A DNA stretch of 64,000 nt from Cinclus cinclus. Taxonomy: Eukaryota > Chordata > Aves > Passeriformes > Cinclidae. The translations under genes and the position numbers were made by a program. The DNA lies in contig NC_085073.1 of the NCBI RefSeq assembly GCF_963662255.1, positions 6,317,598 through 6,381,597 of the forward strand, written 5' to 3'. Positions 27,062 through 39,152 of the stretch are shown here, piece by piece. The stretch's first letter is position 1; every line of letters starts with the position of its first letter. Under the pieces are notes generated by a model. It did not search any database. It saw nothing but the letters and a program-made list of their open reading frames with translations, and was not told the origin of the DNA.

Positions 27062-27182
27062 TCAGGACGCGACATCTTTGTTAGAGCTGCTTTTAATGGT
27101 TGTGATTTATTGAGTGCAATTAAGAGACTGTTAATTATCCCCGCTCATAATCTTAATTGATCCTGAAGAGGGGGTGAGAAGC
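27062..27182. promoter_or_regulatory. candidate conserved non-coding element
   Basis: AT-rich unique block with GCTTTTAATGGTTGTGATTT, GTTAATTATCCCCGC and CATAATCTTAATTGATCC, bearing several homeodomain cores. It sits between MEF2B and TMEM221 in GC-rich DNA. No open frame and no repeat. Confidence 0.4.
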
Positions 27183-27789
27183 CGGAGCTCCGGTGGAGTC
27201 TGAGGTGACACATCCAGGTGTCCCTGGGACAGTCTGGGGACACTCGGGGTGGCTCTTTGGGTGTGGGACATCCCTGTCCTGTCCTGTCCTTCCTTCACCT
27301 TGGACTCCCCAAGGTCCTGCCCGGGTCAGGGTCACTCCCAGCCCTGTCAGGAAAAGCCATTTTTGGGTACAGGGACCCCCCGGTCCCCCCGGCTCAGGCT
27401 GGGCTGGGCCTGGCTGATCCTTCCCAGCTTCAAAGCTTTGAGCTCCCTCTTGAGGCTCTTCCTGCCCCAAAATCCTGAGATTTTGGGGAGCCTGAGGTGC
27501 TGGATGCCCTGGGATGAGAGCTGCACCCCGAGTGACACCGGTGGAGGACAAGGCTGAGCTCTGTCACCGTCCAGGACACGGGAAAGGGACTGAGATGCCA
27601 TCACCAGGAGCTGGTTTGGGGACTTTGGGCCAAGTTCCAGGGACTGCCATCCCCCCTTCCTCCCCCCTTCCAAAAATGCTGGAAACGAGCCTGGAGCCAA
27701 ATTCCTGCTGCTGCCAAGGCCAACACGGCGGGGTTTCAAAATAGCCCCGTGTCCTGCGCGGTGCCAGCAGGAGCCACCCACGCGGGACA

Positions 27790-27885
27790 GGAGGGAAGGG
27801 ACAGAGAGGGACAGAAAGGGACAGAAAGGGACAGAGAGGGACAGAAAGGGACAGAAAGGGACAGAAAGGGACAGAAAGGGACAGC
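27790..27885. repeat. 10-bp minisatellite (GGGACAGAAA)n
   Basis: About nine copies of GGGACAGAAA with GAGA variants. Confidence 0.9.
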
Positions 27886-28598
27886 CAGCACCGCTCCTCC
27901 TGCAGACAGAAAGGTCAGCTCTGTCCGGATCCCACAGCCCGGCCTGGGCACCGCTGCTGACACCGGGATGGAGGAGGCTGCGTGGCACCCCAATGTCCCC
28001 CGGTGTCCCCCGGTGTCCCCTTGTCCCGCCTCCTGTGCCAGCAGCTGCTTCCGCAGCTTCTTTCCCAAGGTGCCAGGTGAATTTTGGGTGAATTTTGCCG
28101 AGTTCATCCTGCTGGAAACCTCCGCGATTCCCAGGGGAAGGCGCTGGCGGGGCAGGTCCCAAAGGAAAAGGCGATTCCGTTTCCCAGGATATTTATAAGA
28201 CATGGGAAACTCGTGGGGGTCCCAGGGGCCGCCTCGAGGGTCCTTTCTCAGCCTTGCGGGACTGGGAACTTTCCGGGAGATCCCTGCGGGGCTGGAGGGG
28301 ACAATCCCGGCACAGGTGGAGGCCAAAGGTTCCTCTCCCGGGGGATGCGGGATCAGGGAATCGCCTCTTCCCACCGCTCCACACCGGGGTTCCCATCGGG
28401 GGGGTCGGGTCAATCCCGGGGTTTTCCCAGCAGCGGGAAAGGCGGGGCTGGGAACGGGGGAGGCGGCTCGGTGTCCGTCTGTCCGTCCATCCGCCCGTCC
28501 GTCCTCAGTCCCCACCCCCGCTCCTGCTCCCTCCGCCGCCCCCAGGAGGCTCCCGGGGCCTCACCGGGGGCGGAGGCAGGAGCGGAGGCAGGACGGGC

Positions 28599-28935
28599 CC
28601 GCTCCCCGTTCCCGGTTCCCGGTTCCCGGTTCCCGTTCCTGTTCCCGTTCCCCGTTCCCGTTCTCCGTTCTCCGTTCCCGTTCCCGTTCCCGTTTCCCGT
28701 TCCCCGTTCCCCCTCCCCGTTCCCCGTCCGAGCTCCCGCAGCGGCAGCACCGCGAAGTCGGGGGAGCGCACGCACCTTCGGGACGCCCCGGTTATCCCGG
28801 TTATCCCGGTTGTCCCGGTTATCCCGGTTATCCCGGTTATCCCGGCTGTCCCGGTTGTCCCGGTTATCCCGGTTATCCCGGCTGTCCCGGTTCCCGGCTG
28901 TCCCGGTTCCCGGCTGTCCCGGTTCCCGGTGCCGG
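28599..28935. repeat. two arrays in the CpG promoter of the TMEM221-like gene
   Basis: 28599-28735 is a (CCCGTT)n-type array. 28786-28935 is a 9-bp ATCCCGGTT array with GTCC variants that ends eight bases before the start codon. Together they occupy most of the presumed 5' UTR, within a CpG-dense tract. The 9-bp unit produces an SRLSRLSRL open frame, which is an artefact. Confidence 0.85.
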
Positions 28936-28942
28936 CCCCGCC

Positions 28943-31900
28943 ATGCCCTCCGCGTACCCGCAGCGAGCCCTGACGGTGCTGCTGCTCTTCGGGACCTTGT
29001 CCGCTGCCATGGCCCTGCTCTCCTCCAGCCTCATCTTCCAGCTGCCGTCGGGCCGGGTCGCTCCCGGTGCCGCTCCCGGTGCCGGTGGCCGCCGCTCTGC
29101 TGCCGGTATCGGCCGTGCTGGCCGCTCTCTGCCCGGTGCTCAACCTGAGCTGTCTCCTGCTCTGCCTCCTCCACGGCTACTTCAGCACCGAGCTGTGCCG
29201 GGGACAGCCCGGAGCCGAGCGGTGAGAGCCGCGGGGACACCGGGGGAACCGGGGACGGAGGGGTCGGGGGGGGGATCAGGAGAGGCGGGGATGCTCCGAA
29301 GGGTTCGGGGGAACCGGGGATGGAGGGGTCGGGGGGGGATCAGGAGAGGCGGGGATGCTCCGAGGGGTCTTGGGGATTGCAGGAGGGAAGAGCAGGAGGA
29401 GCTTGGGGGGGCTCAGAGAAGTCTGGGGATGAACAGGGCCTGGGGGGGGGGGGGTCTGGGGGGGGCTCAGAGGGGTCTGGGGGGGCTCGGAGGGGTCCGG
29501 GGGGCTCAGAGGGGTCTGGGGGGGGCTCAGAGGGGTCTGGGGGGGCTCGGAGGGGTCCGGGGGGGGCTCGGAGGGGTCCGGGGGGGGCTCGGAGGGGTCC
29601 GGGGGGGGCTCGGAGGGGTCCGGGGGGGCTCGGAGGGGTCTGGGGGGGCTCGGAGGGGTCTGGGGGGACTCGGAGGGGTCTGGGGGTCTCAGAGGGGTCT
29701 GGGGGGGCTCAGAGGGGTCTGGGAGGACTCAGAGGGGTCTGGGGGGGCTCGAAGGGGTCTGGGGGGGCTCGGAGGGCTCTGAGCGATGGACAGGAGCTGG
29801 AGGACACCGAAGGATGGGGAAATGAGGGGTGCAGGTGGCACTGCCAGCCCGGGATTGTCACAGCACAATGCCACAGGGTCCCCTGGGCACGGGGAGCTGC
29901 CACCCCCTCCTGCGCCCCCAAAATCCACCTGAGGATTTGCTCAAAAGGGGGGTGTGGGGGAGCAATCGGTGAAAAATACCCCAAATTCCCCTCTGGGACC
30001 CCTTTCCGTGCACACTAGCCCCTTTTTATTTAAGTTTTAGAGACTCTACAAATCAGGACCAGCGAGTTTAGACCTGGCTGCACAATCCAGGGCGTTTAAT
30101 TCCCATGATTTGAAATTCCCAGCGTGTTTGGGGGGGGGGGGGGGGTCACAGGAGCTCCTGGGGTCACCCCAACCCCCAGGGATCACCCCAAAATGACCAC
30201 CCTGGCCACCGAAATGACCCCAGGGCTGGGTCATTAACCACGGCCACGTGTTGATTTAATCATTCCCGGCACTTTTAAACCTCCACACTTGTTCCCGACG
30301 AAATTCCAATATTTTTTTATTATTTTTTTTTTTCCGTGGATCTGGAACGGGCTGGGGGGCTCCTGGCCCAGCGCCTGGGTTAAAACTAAAAACAAACAAG
30401 CATAAAAAAAAAATCGGGGATAATCGGATTTTCAAGGATTTTGGCGACAACTGGACATGGTGGGGAACCCTCAGGGCGGCTCACGGAATTTTGGGACCTC
30501 TGTGACTTCAGTGAAAACTCATTTAAAGGGAATGACGATGTTCCAACAGCTACTTTTTGTCCTTAATTAGAGAATCCAATCAGTCCCGGCTCTGCACGGA
30601 GCACCGGGCTGGAGGAATTCCAGCAGCGCCTCCTCAGCCTCTTCCAACGCTTCATTAACGGAGGAGAGCAAAAAATATTTCCCTAAAAACACCAAAATTC
30701 CCACAACAAACTCGGCTTTTTGTGGGAGCCGGTTTTCTCTTGGAAAATCAACAGCAAAAAAAAAAAAAAAAGAAGTACTCCACCCCGAGCTGTGAATTTT
30801 CCTGTGATCCCGGCTTGGATTTTGGGCTGTAAATGCTCCTTTTGAGAGCAGGGAAGTTGAAATTTGGGAAGCGCGAGGTGACAGGTGGGGACAAAGAAGG
30901 AAAGACTGAATTCCCAAAAAACTCCCGGAGCAAAGCACGAGGAGCATCTCCCCAAATAATTCGAATTTCAGGAGGATTTCTGTGCCCCTCCCGCTGCGAG
31001 GATTCGGGAATTCCTGTCAGGAATCTCCAGCAGATCCCTCCATCCGTGCCTCAGTTTCCCCAGCTGCTGCTGGGAGCGTCCCGCTCAGATTTGGGAGGAA
31101 AAACGGGATTTTGGGAATTCTGGGGCACGGCCAGGAGGTGGCGGCGATGTCCCCGGGCCGTGGTGGCACCGCTGGAGTCCTGGGGACCTTTGGCACGTTT
31201 GGGGCTGTCACCCCGAATTGGAGGTGACACCCCAAATTTCCACTGTCACCCCGAATTGGAGGTGACACCCCAAATTTCCACTGTCACCCCGAATTGGAGG
31301 TGACACCCCAAATTTCCGCTCCCGCTGATCCCGCCCGGCTCAGGAAATTCGGGAACGAGGATTTGCCCTCGGAGCTGGAACGAGAATTCCCTGCCAGAAC
31401 CCAAGGATTCCCTCTTGGAGCTGGAACGAGAATTCCCTGTGAGAATCCAAAAATTCCCTCTCAGAATCCAAAAATTCCCGCTGAGAATCCAAAAATTCCC
31501 TCTTGGAGCTGGAACAAGAATTCCCTCTGAGAATGCAAAAATTCCCTCTCAGAATCCAAGGATTCCCTCTCAGAACCCAAGGATTCCCTCTCAGAATCCC
31601 AAGAATTCCCTCTCAGAACCCAAGAATTCCCTCTCAGAATCCCAAGAATTCCCTCTCAGAATCCCAAGGATTCCCTCTCAGAATCCAAGGATTCCCTCTC
31701 AGAATCCCAAGAATTCCCTCTGAGAATCCCAAGAATTCCCTCTCAGAATCCAAGAATTCCCTCTCAGAATCCAAGAATTCCCTCTCAGAATCCCAAGGAT
31801 TCCCTCTCAGAGTCCAAGGATTCCCTCTGAGAATCCCAAGGATTCCCTCTCAGAATCCAAGAATTCCCTCTCAGAATCCAAGAATTCCCTCTCAGAACCC

Positions 31901-34890
31901 AAGAATTCCCTCTCAGAATCCAAGAATTCCCTCTCAGAATCCAAGGATTCCCTCTCAGAATCCCAAGGATTCCCTCTCAGAATCCAAGAATTCCCTCTGA
32001 GAATCCCAAGAATTCCCTCTCAGAACACAAGGATTCCCTCTGAGAATCCCAAGGATTCCCTCTCGGAGCTGGGAGCTGAAGCAGCAGTTTCAGCTTTGAG
32101 GGAACCCCAAACTCAACATTTGGGGGTGAGCCGGCCCTGAGAAAACCCAGGGGTTCTGTTTGGAATTCCTCAGCTCCAGAGATTTTTCCTGGACCCAGAT
32201 CAGGACCAGGATCAGTTTGGAATTCCTCAGCTCTGGATTTTATTTTTTTTTTCCTATGTTTGGATGTTTTGGGTTCCTCAGCTCCAGAACTTTTTCCTGG
32301 GCTTGGAATAGGACCAGGATCAGTTTGGAGTTCCTTAGCTCCAGATTTCTTTTCCCCGTGTTTGAACATTTTTTTGAGTTCCTCAGCTCGATTTTTTTTC
32401 CTGCGCCTGGATTAATTTTGAATTCCTCAGCCCCAGATTTTTTCCTGTGTTTGGATATTTTGAGTTCCTCAGCTCCAGAAGTTTTTCCTTGGCTCGGATC
32501 AGGACCAGGATCAGTTTGGAGTTCCTCAGCCCCTGATTATTTCCTGGTTTTGGATCAGTTTTAAGCTCCTCTGCTCCAGAGATTTTTTCCTAGCTTTGAA
32601 ACAGTACCAGGATCAATTTTGAGTTCCTCAGCTCCAGATTTTTTCCCCTGGGCTCAGAGCAGGACCAGGATCAGTTTGGAATTCCTCAGCTCCAGAGATT
32701 TTTCCTGGGCCTGGATCAGTTTTGACTTTCTCAACTCCAGATTTCTTTTCCTGTGTTTGGATGTTTTGAGTCCCTCAGCTCCAGATTTTTTCCCCGTGTT
32801 TGGACCCGTTTGGAATTCCTCAGCTCCGTATTATTTTTTCCTACGTTTGGATGTTTTGAGTTCCTCAGCTCCTGAGATTTTTCCTGAGCTTGGATCAATT
32901 TTGAGTCCCACAACTCCAGATTTTTTTTTTTTTTCCCCCCCCCGTGTTTGGATGTTTTGATTTCCTCAGCTCCAGTTTTTTTTTTTTATCCTGGGCTCAG
33001 AATTCCCTGTTTTCCCTCTTTTCCAGGGCAGACTGGTTCCTCCTGGACAGCTCCTGCTGCGGGGTCTGCCTCTACCTCACAGGCAAGTGTCCCACCAGAA
33101 TTCCCAGTGCTCCCAGTGCTCCCAGTCCAGCCCCGGGCTGCTTTCTGCTCCCTTATTTGATCTGCTTTACAGACAGCTTCACCAGCTCCTTCCCACAGCA
33201 GGAAATTCCCATTCCAGGGGAAAAGGCTGGAATTTTGGAGGGGTCGGAGGAGTCCAGAGATGGGAACGGAGCTGGAGAATCCCTGAGGGAGCTGGGAAAG
33301 GGGTGGAGAATTCCATGAATTTCCAAATCCACCCCCAAACACTCCATAAATTCCCCAAATCCATCCCCAAACACTCCATAAATTCCCCAAATCCATCCCC
33401 AAACACTCCATAAATTCCCCAAATCCATCCCCAAACACTCCATAAATTCCCAAATCCACCCCCAAACACTCCATAAATTCCCCAATCCACCCCCAAACAC
33501 TCCATAAATTCCCAAATCCATCCCCAAACATTCCATAAATTCCCAAATCCATCCCTTTTCCATCACTAAACATGCCATAAATTTCCCAAATTCACCCCCA
33601 TTCCGTAATTTCCCAAATTCACCCCCAAATATTCCATAAATTCCCAAATCCACCCCCAAACACTCCATAAATTCCCCAATCCACCTCCAAACACTCCATA
33701 AACTCCCAAATCCATTCCCAAACACTCCATAAATTCCCAAATCCATCCCCAAACATTCCATAAATTCCCAAATCCACCCCCAAACACTCCATAAACTCCC
33801 AAATCCATTCCCAAACACTCCATAAATTCCCCAAATCCATCCCTAAACATTCCATAAATTCCCCAATCCACCTCCAAACACTCCATAAATTCCCAAATCC
33901 ACCCCCAAACACTCCATAAACTCCCAAATCCATCCCCAAACATTCCATAAATTCCCCAAATCCACCCCCAAACACTCCATAAATTCCCAAATCCACCCCC
34001 AAACACTCCATAAATTCCCCAAATCCACCCCCAAACACTCCATAAATTCCCCAATTCACCCCCAAACACTCCATAAATTCCCCAATTCACCCCCAAACAC
34101 TCCATAAATTCCCCAAATTCACCCCCAAACACTCCATAAATTCCCAAATCCATCCCTAAACATTCCATAAATTCCCCAAATCCACCCCCAAACACTCCAT
34201 AAATTCCCCAATCCACCTCCAAACACTCCATAAATTCCCAAATCCACCCCCAAACACTCCATAAACTCCCAAATCCATCCCCAAACATTCCATAAATTCC
34301 CCAAATTCACCCCCAAACACTCCATAAATTCCCCAAATTCACCCCCAAACACTCCATAAATTCCCAAATCCACCCCCAAACACTCCATAAATTCCCCAAT
34401 CCACCCCAAACATTCCCTAAACTCCCCAGTGCATCCCTTTTTTCTCCCCTGGCAGCTCTGGCCCTGTTCATGCTGCAGTTCCAGCTGCGGGCTGCAATCG
34501 CCAGCGCCTGCGTCCTCACCTCTGGAATTCTCATCCTGCTCATCTCCCTGCTCCGCTCTTCCCAAATTTCCCAAAATTCCCGCTCCGAGAATTCCCAAGC
34601 CCCGTACGAGAACGATTCCGCCCGGGCCGGGGACGCGGCTCCTCCTCGATCCCGTCCCGAAATCCGTGGGGAATTCTCCTTCCCAACTTTCCCGGAGCGG
34701 AAACCCCAAGCGGGTTCGGCCTCGGGCAGCAACCAGAGCCGGGATCCGCGGAGCCACGAACCGCAGCGGGAACGTCGCGATCCGTCCCGCAGGATTTGGG
34801 GTCGCTCCGGGAGCAGGGAAAACCTTGGAATGTCCCGGCGGGAGAGACGAGGAACGGGACGGCCCGAAAAGCCACGGACTCCACGCTGGT
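28943..34890 (+). CDS. TMEM221: four-TM protein resembling TMEM221, frameshifted in exon 1
   Basis: Putative multipass membrane protein of unknown function. Exon 1 (28943-29221) begins MPSAYPQRALTVLLLFGTLS, a first membrane segment. From about 29060 the good protein continues in the +1 frame as a second membrane segment (LLPVSAVLAALCPVLNLSCL, then LCLLHGYFSTELCRGQPGAE). Exon 2 (33027-33082) encodes ADWFLLDSSCCGVCLYLT; exon 3 from 34456 encodes ALALFMLQFQLRAAIASACV and a further membrane stretch, then a Ser/Arg/Pro-rich tail. Phases of exons 1-2 and 2-3 fit in the second frame. Intron 2 starts with GC (AG|GCAAGT). The C terminus is unresolved: a donor-like GTGAGC follows 34890, but the frame stays open through a minisatellite to 36281. 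ATG context (CCGCCATGC) is good. Family assignment is from remembered similarity and is moderate. The frameshift lies in repeated CCGGTGCCG and may be an assembly or allelic indel rather than a pseudogene. Confidence 0.65.
29222..33026. repeat. intron 1 of the TMEM221-like gene, mostly tandem repeats
   Basis: Contains a 60-bp-scale duplication (29248-29368), a 20-bp G-rich array GGGGGGCTCGGAGGGGTCTG (29410-29790), three copies of a 38-bp unit (31203-31318), a 20-21-bp AATTCCCTCTCAGAATCCAAG array (31380-32065), and degenerate units built on TTCCTCAGCTCCAGA (32150-32990). The last resembles repeated polypyrimidine/acceptor sequence just before the true acceptor at 33026. 29,800-31,200 is unique, with no exon recognised. 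Confidence 0.85.
33310..34425. repeat. 32-bp minisatellite filling intron 2
   Basis: About 35 copies of CCATAAATTCCCCAAATCCA plus CCCCCAAACACT. It lies between the GC donor (33083) and the acceptor (34455) of the TMEM221-like gene. The minus-strand frame reading GNLWSVWGWIWGIYGVFG is the repeat. Confidence 0.95.
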
Positions 34891-34904
34891 GTGAGCGGGA
34901 ATCG

Positions 34905-37040
34905 GGATTTGGCGGCTCTGGGATTTTGGGATTGGGGATTTGGCGGGTGTTGGGATTTTGGGATTTGGGATTTTGTGGGTTTTGGGATTTTGGGATTGGG
35001 GATTTGGCGGGTGTTGGGATTTTGGGATTTGGGATTTTGTGGGTTTTGGGATTTTGGGATTTTGCAGGGCTGGGATTTTGGGGATTTAGGATTTTGGATT
35101 TTGTGGGTTTTGGGATTTTGGGATGTCGCGGCTCTGGGATTTTGGGATTTGGGGATTTGGCGGGTGTTGGGATTTTGGGATGTCATAGGTCTGGGATTTT
35201 GGGATTTGGCGGGTGTTGGGATTTTGGGATTTTGGATTTTGTGGGTTTTGGGATTGGGGATTTTGCGGGTGTTGGGATTTTGGGATTTGGGATTTTGTGG
35301 GTTTTGGGATTTTGGGATTTTGCAGGGCTGGGATTTTGGGGATTTAGGATTTTGGATTTTGTGGGTTTTGGGATTTTGGGATGTCGCGGCTCTGGGATTT
35401 TGGGATTTGGGGATTTGGCGGGTGTTGGGATTTTGGGATGTCGCGGGTCTGGGATTTTGGGATTTGGCGGGTGTTGGGATTTTGGGATTTTGGATTTTGT
35501 GGGTTTTGGGATTGGGGATTTTGCGGGTGTTGGGATTTTGGGATTTGGGATTTTGTGGGTTTTGGGATTTTGGGATTTTGCAGGGCTGGGATTTTGGGGA
35601 TTTAGGATTTTGGATTTTGTGGGTTTTGGGATTTTGGGATGTCGCGGCTCTGGGATTTTGGGATTTGGGGATTTGGCGGGTGTTGGGATTTTGGGATTTT
35701 GGATTTTGTGGGTTTTGGGATTGGGGATTTGGCGGGTGTTGGGATTTTGGGATTTGGGATTTTGTGGGTTTTGGGATTTTGGGATTTTGCAGGGCTGGGA
35801 TTTTGGGGATTTAGGATTTTGGATTTTGTGGGTTTTGGGATTTTGGGATGTCGCGGCTCTGGGATTTTGGGATTTGGGGATTTGGCGGGTGTTGGGATTT
35901 TGGGATGTCATAGGTCTGGGATTTTGGGATTTGGCGGGTGTTGGGATTTTGGGATTTTGGATTTTGTGGGTTTTGGGATTGGGGATTTGGCGGGTGTTGG
36001 GATTTTGGGATTTGGGATTTTGTGGGTTTTGGGATTTTGGGATTTTGCAGGGCTGGGATTTTGGGGATTTAGGATTTTGGATTTTGTGGGTTTTGGGATT
36101 TTGGGATGTCGCGGCTCTGGGATTTTGGGATTTGGGGATTTGGCGGGTGTTGGGATTTTGGGATTTTGGATTTTGTGGGTTTTGGGATTGGGGATTTTGC
36201 GGGTGTTGGGATTTTGGGATTTGGGATTTTGTGGGTTTTGGGATTTTGGGATTTTGCAGGGCTGGGATTTTGGGGATTTAGGATTTTGGATTTTGTGGGT
36301 TTTGGGATTTTGGGATGTCGCGGCTCTGGGATTTTGGGATTTGGGGATTTGGCGGGTGTTGGGATTTTGGGATTTGGGATTTTGGATTTTGTGGGTTTTG
36401 GGATTGGGGATTTTGCGGGTGTTGGGATTTTGGGATTTGGGATTTTGTGGGTTTTGGGATTTTGGGATTTTGCAGGGCTGGGATTTTGGGGATTTAGGAT
36501 TTTGGATTTTGTGGGTTTTGGGATTTTGGGATGTCGCGGCTCTGGGATTTTGGGATTGGGGATTTTGCGGGTGTTGGGATTTTGGGATGTCGCGGGTCTG
36601 GGATTTTGGGATTTGGGATTTTGGATTTTGTGGGTTTTGGGATTTTGGGATTTGGGATTTTGCAGGTCTGGGATTTTGGGATTTGGGATTTTGCGGGTGT
36701 TGGGATTTTGGGATTTTGCAGATCTGGGATTTTGGGATTTGGGATTTTGGGATGTTGCGGGTCTGGGATTTGGGATTTTGCAGGTCTGGGATTTTGGGAT
36801 TTGGGATTTTGGGATGTTGCGGGTCTGGGATTTGGGATTTTGCAGGTCTGGGATTTTGGGATTTGGGATTTTGGATTTTGTGGGTTTTGGGATTTTGGGA
36901 TGTCGCAGGTCTGGGATTTTGGGATTTGGGATTTTGGATTTTGTGGGTTTTGGGATTTTGGGATGTCGCAGGTCTGGGATTTTGGGATTTTGCGGGTCTG
37001 GGATTTGGGATTTTGCACTTTTGGGATTTTGCAGCTCTGG
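34905..37040. repeat. 2.1-kb T/G-rich minisatellite with higher-order structure
   Basis: Built from GGGATTTTGGGATTTGGGAT units. The marker GATGTCGCGGCTCTGG recurs near 35123, 35379, 35638, 35848, 36105, 36313 and 36530, giving higher-order periods of about 257 and 209 bp. The marker's restriction to these points shows segmental amplification. The continuous FGILGFGILWVLG frames are artefacts. Confidence 0.93.
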
Positions 37041-37059
37041 AGCAGGAGTTGCTGCTTTT

Positions 37060-38678
37060 CCCTGTTTCTGACTTTTTTTTCCTGAATAACTCCTTTATTC
37101 ACAGCCAAAATCTCTTTTCTGCCTTCCCGGATCCCCCAAATCCATCCAAGAGCAGATTTGGGGTGGGAAAATGCAGATTTGGGGTATCAATTATCCCAAA
37201 TTGATTATCCCAAAAGCCACTTGTTATCCCAAGCCAAATTCCCCTGGAATTTTGAGTTCAGCACTGAATTCCATTCCCTGCATCCCTGGAAAATCCCAGA
37301 TCTAGGAGGGATCCACATCAAAGCTCTGCTTTATTCCAAGAATGGGACAAAGAAAGGAAAAAAAAAAAAATCCTTTTTTTTTTTTTGGTTAGGATTTTAA
37401 AGAGTGGGACAATTCCTCTTCTCCCTTGAAAGCCTAAAATTCCACATTATTTTGCTCCATGCCCTTGGAAACACTTTAAAAAAAAAAAAAAAAAAGAAAA
37501 AAAAGGACTTAAAGAAAAAAAAAAGAAAAGAAAGGAGCTCCAAGCTCCCACGGTGACAAATTTAAAACCTTTAAAATAAAATTTCTTCTTGTTTTTTTTT
37601 TCTGCTTTTTTTTTTTTTTTCTTTTTTATTCTCCTCCTCATTAAAAGCAAATCCAGCAATTCCTTGGCACTCACTGGAAAAGTTTCTCCTTGGAGAAATT
37701 CCTCCACAACAAAAGCTCACATTCCAGCTTTTTTTTTTTTTTTCTTTTTTAGAAAAAAATTCCCAAAGCAAACATTTGTGTCTTTTTTTTTTTTTTTTAA
37801 TCAGGAAAAAAAAAAAAAATTCGGGAAGGATAAACACAAAAATCCAATTTGTTTTTCCATGGAAAAAAAAAAAAAAGAGGTCCCAAAAAAAGCAGGATTT
37901 GGGATTTTCCAGCTCTTTTTTTTTTTGTTTGTTTGTTTTTTTTTTTTTGTTTTTCATGGGAATTTAAGGGGTTCCTCTACCTGTGCAGCCCCAGAGTTTT
38001 TTGTGGTTTTTTTTTTTTTTTCCACTTCTTCCCGAGGTTGGGAAATTCAGGATGGAAAATCAGGAAGTGCCTGGATGATTCTTGGGTTGGGGAGTGATGG
38101 TGCTGTGGAATAAAAAAAAAAAAAAAGGAAAAGTCACATCCAGCAGTCTAAAAATGTGGGGAATTTGGGGTTTTACAGTCATTTATGCAGAATGAAAAAT
38201 AATCCAAAAAATCTCCACCCAGAAATCAAAATAAATCCTAAAAAAATCCTGCAAAAAATACACCCCCCAAAAAAAAAAAAAAAAAAAAAAAGGAAAAAAA
38301 AATCTCCAAAAATAAAAATCTCCCCAAAAATAAAAAATAAATTCTACACCCAACCCCCTAAAAATAATTTTTAAAAATCCCCCCAAAAATCAAAACAAAT
38401 CCCAAAAAGTCCCTCAAAATATTTTTTAAAAGTACCAAGAAAATTTCCCCCAAAACAAGGAAAAAAACCCCAAATCTGAAAAAAAAAAAGAAAAAATCCC
38501 AAAAACAAAACAATCACCAGAAAAAAAAAACAAAATACCCAAAAATAAATAAATCCCCCAAATGTTCCTCAAAATAAAACTTTAAAAATCGGCAAAAATT
38601 AATAAAAAAATTAATTTAAAAATCCCCAAAATAATAATAATAATAATAATGATAATAATGATAATAATGATAATAATG

Positions 38679-38744
<66 letters not shown>

Positions 38745-39060
38745 TTAATAAACCCCAAAATGCTCAGCCATGGAAAACACCAGGAATGTTCTGGATATCC
38801 CAAAGGGATAAAGGATCCCAACTTTCTGGGGTGCCAAAATTTGGGAATTTCCTCCTTTTCCCCCTACAAATTCCAGAGGATCAAACCCACCAGGATCACC
38901 CAATCCCCTCTCCAGGAGATTTTTAGGAGCTGCTCTTCATCCTCCTCCTCCTCCCACTGATTCCCTAAGGAATTCCCAAAAAAATTTGGGATCACAGCAG
39001 CCCCTTCTCGATCCCTGCATCCCTAAATTCCAAACTGAACACAACCAAACCTCCCGAAAA
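37060..39060. other. gene-free interval between TMEM221-like gene and BORCS8
   Basis: Dominated by poly-A/poly-T runs and simple sequence, with an (AAT)n/(GATAAT)n array at 38636-38752. AATAAA at 38109-38114 could serve a plus-strand transcript, but it is embedded in an A-run. No exon recognised. Confidence 0.5.
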
Positions 39061-39066
39061 ATTCAA

Positions 39067-39072
39067 TTTATT
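39067..39072 (-). terminator. BORCS8: BORCS8 poly(A) signal
   Basis: AATAAA on the minus strand (TTTATT on plus), 81 bp after the BORCS8 stop codon. A poly-T run in the transcript sense lies between stop and signal. Confidence 0.65.
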
Positions 39073-39152
39073 CCCACTTTTCCCTTAGCAAAATGTTGTT
39101 TTCTCCCCATTAAAAAAAAAAAAAAAAAAAAAAGCAGGGAATTCTGCTTGGA

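Noticed and set aside
34429..37204. Long frames with FGILGFGILWVLG repeats
   Set aside because: They are the T/G-rich minisatellite. Only the first about 145 codons after 34456 (exon 3) look like real protein.
38880..38975. Extra BORCS8 last exon (CCTTAG acceptor and a GGGGGG-type tail)
   Set aside because: The phase does not give a human-like end, and the donor it needs (GTATCC at 39195) is weak. Read-through to 39153 gives the expected length.
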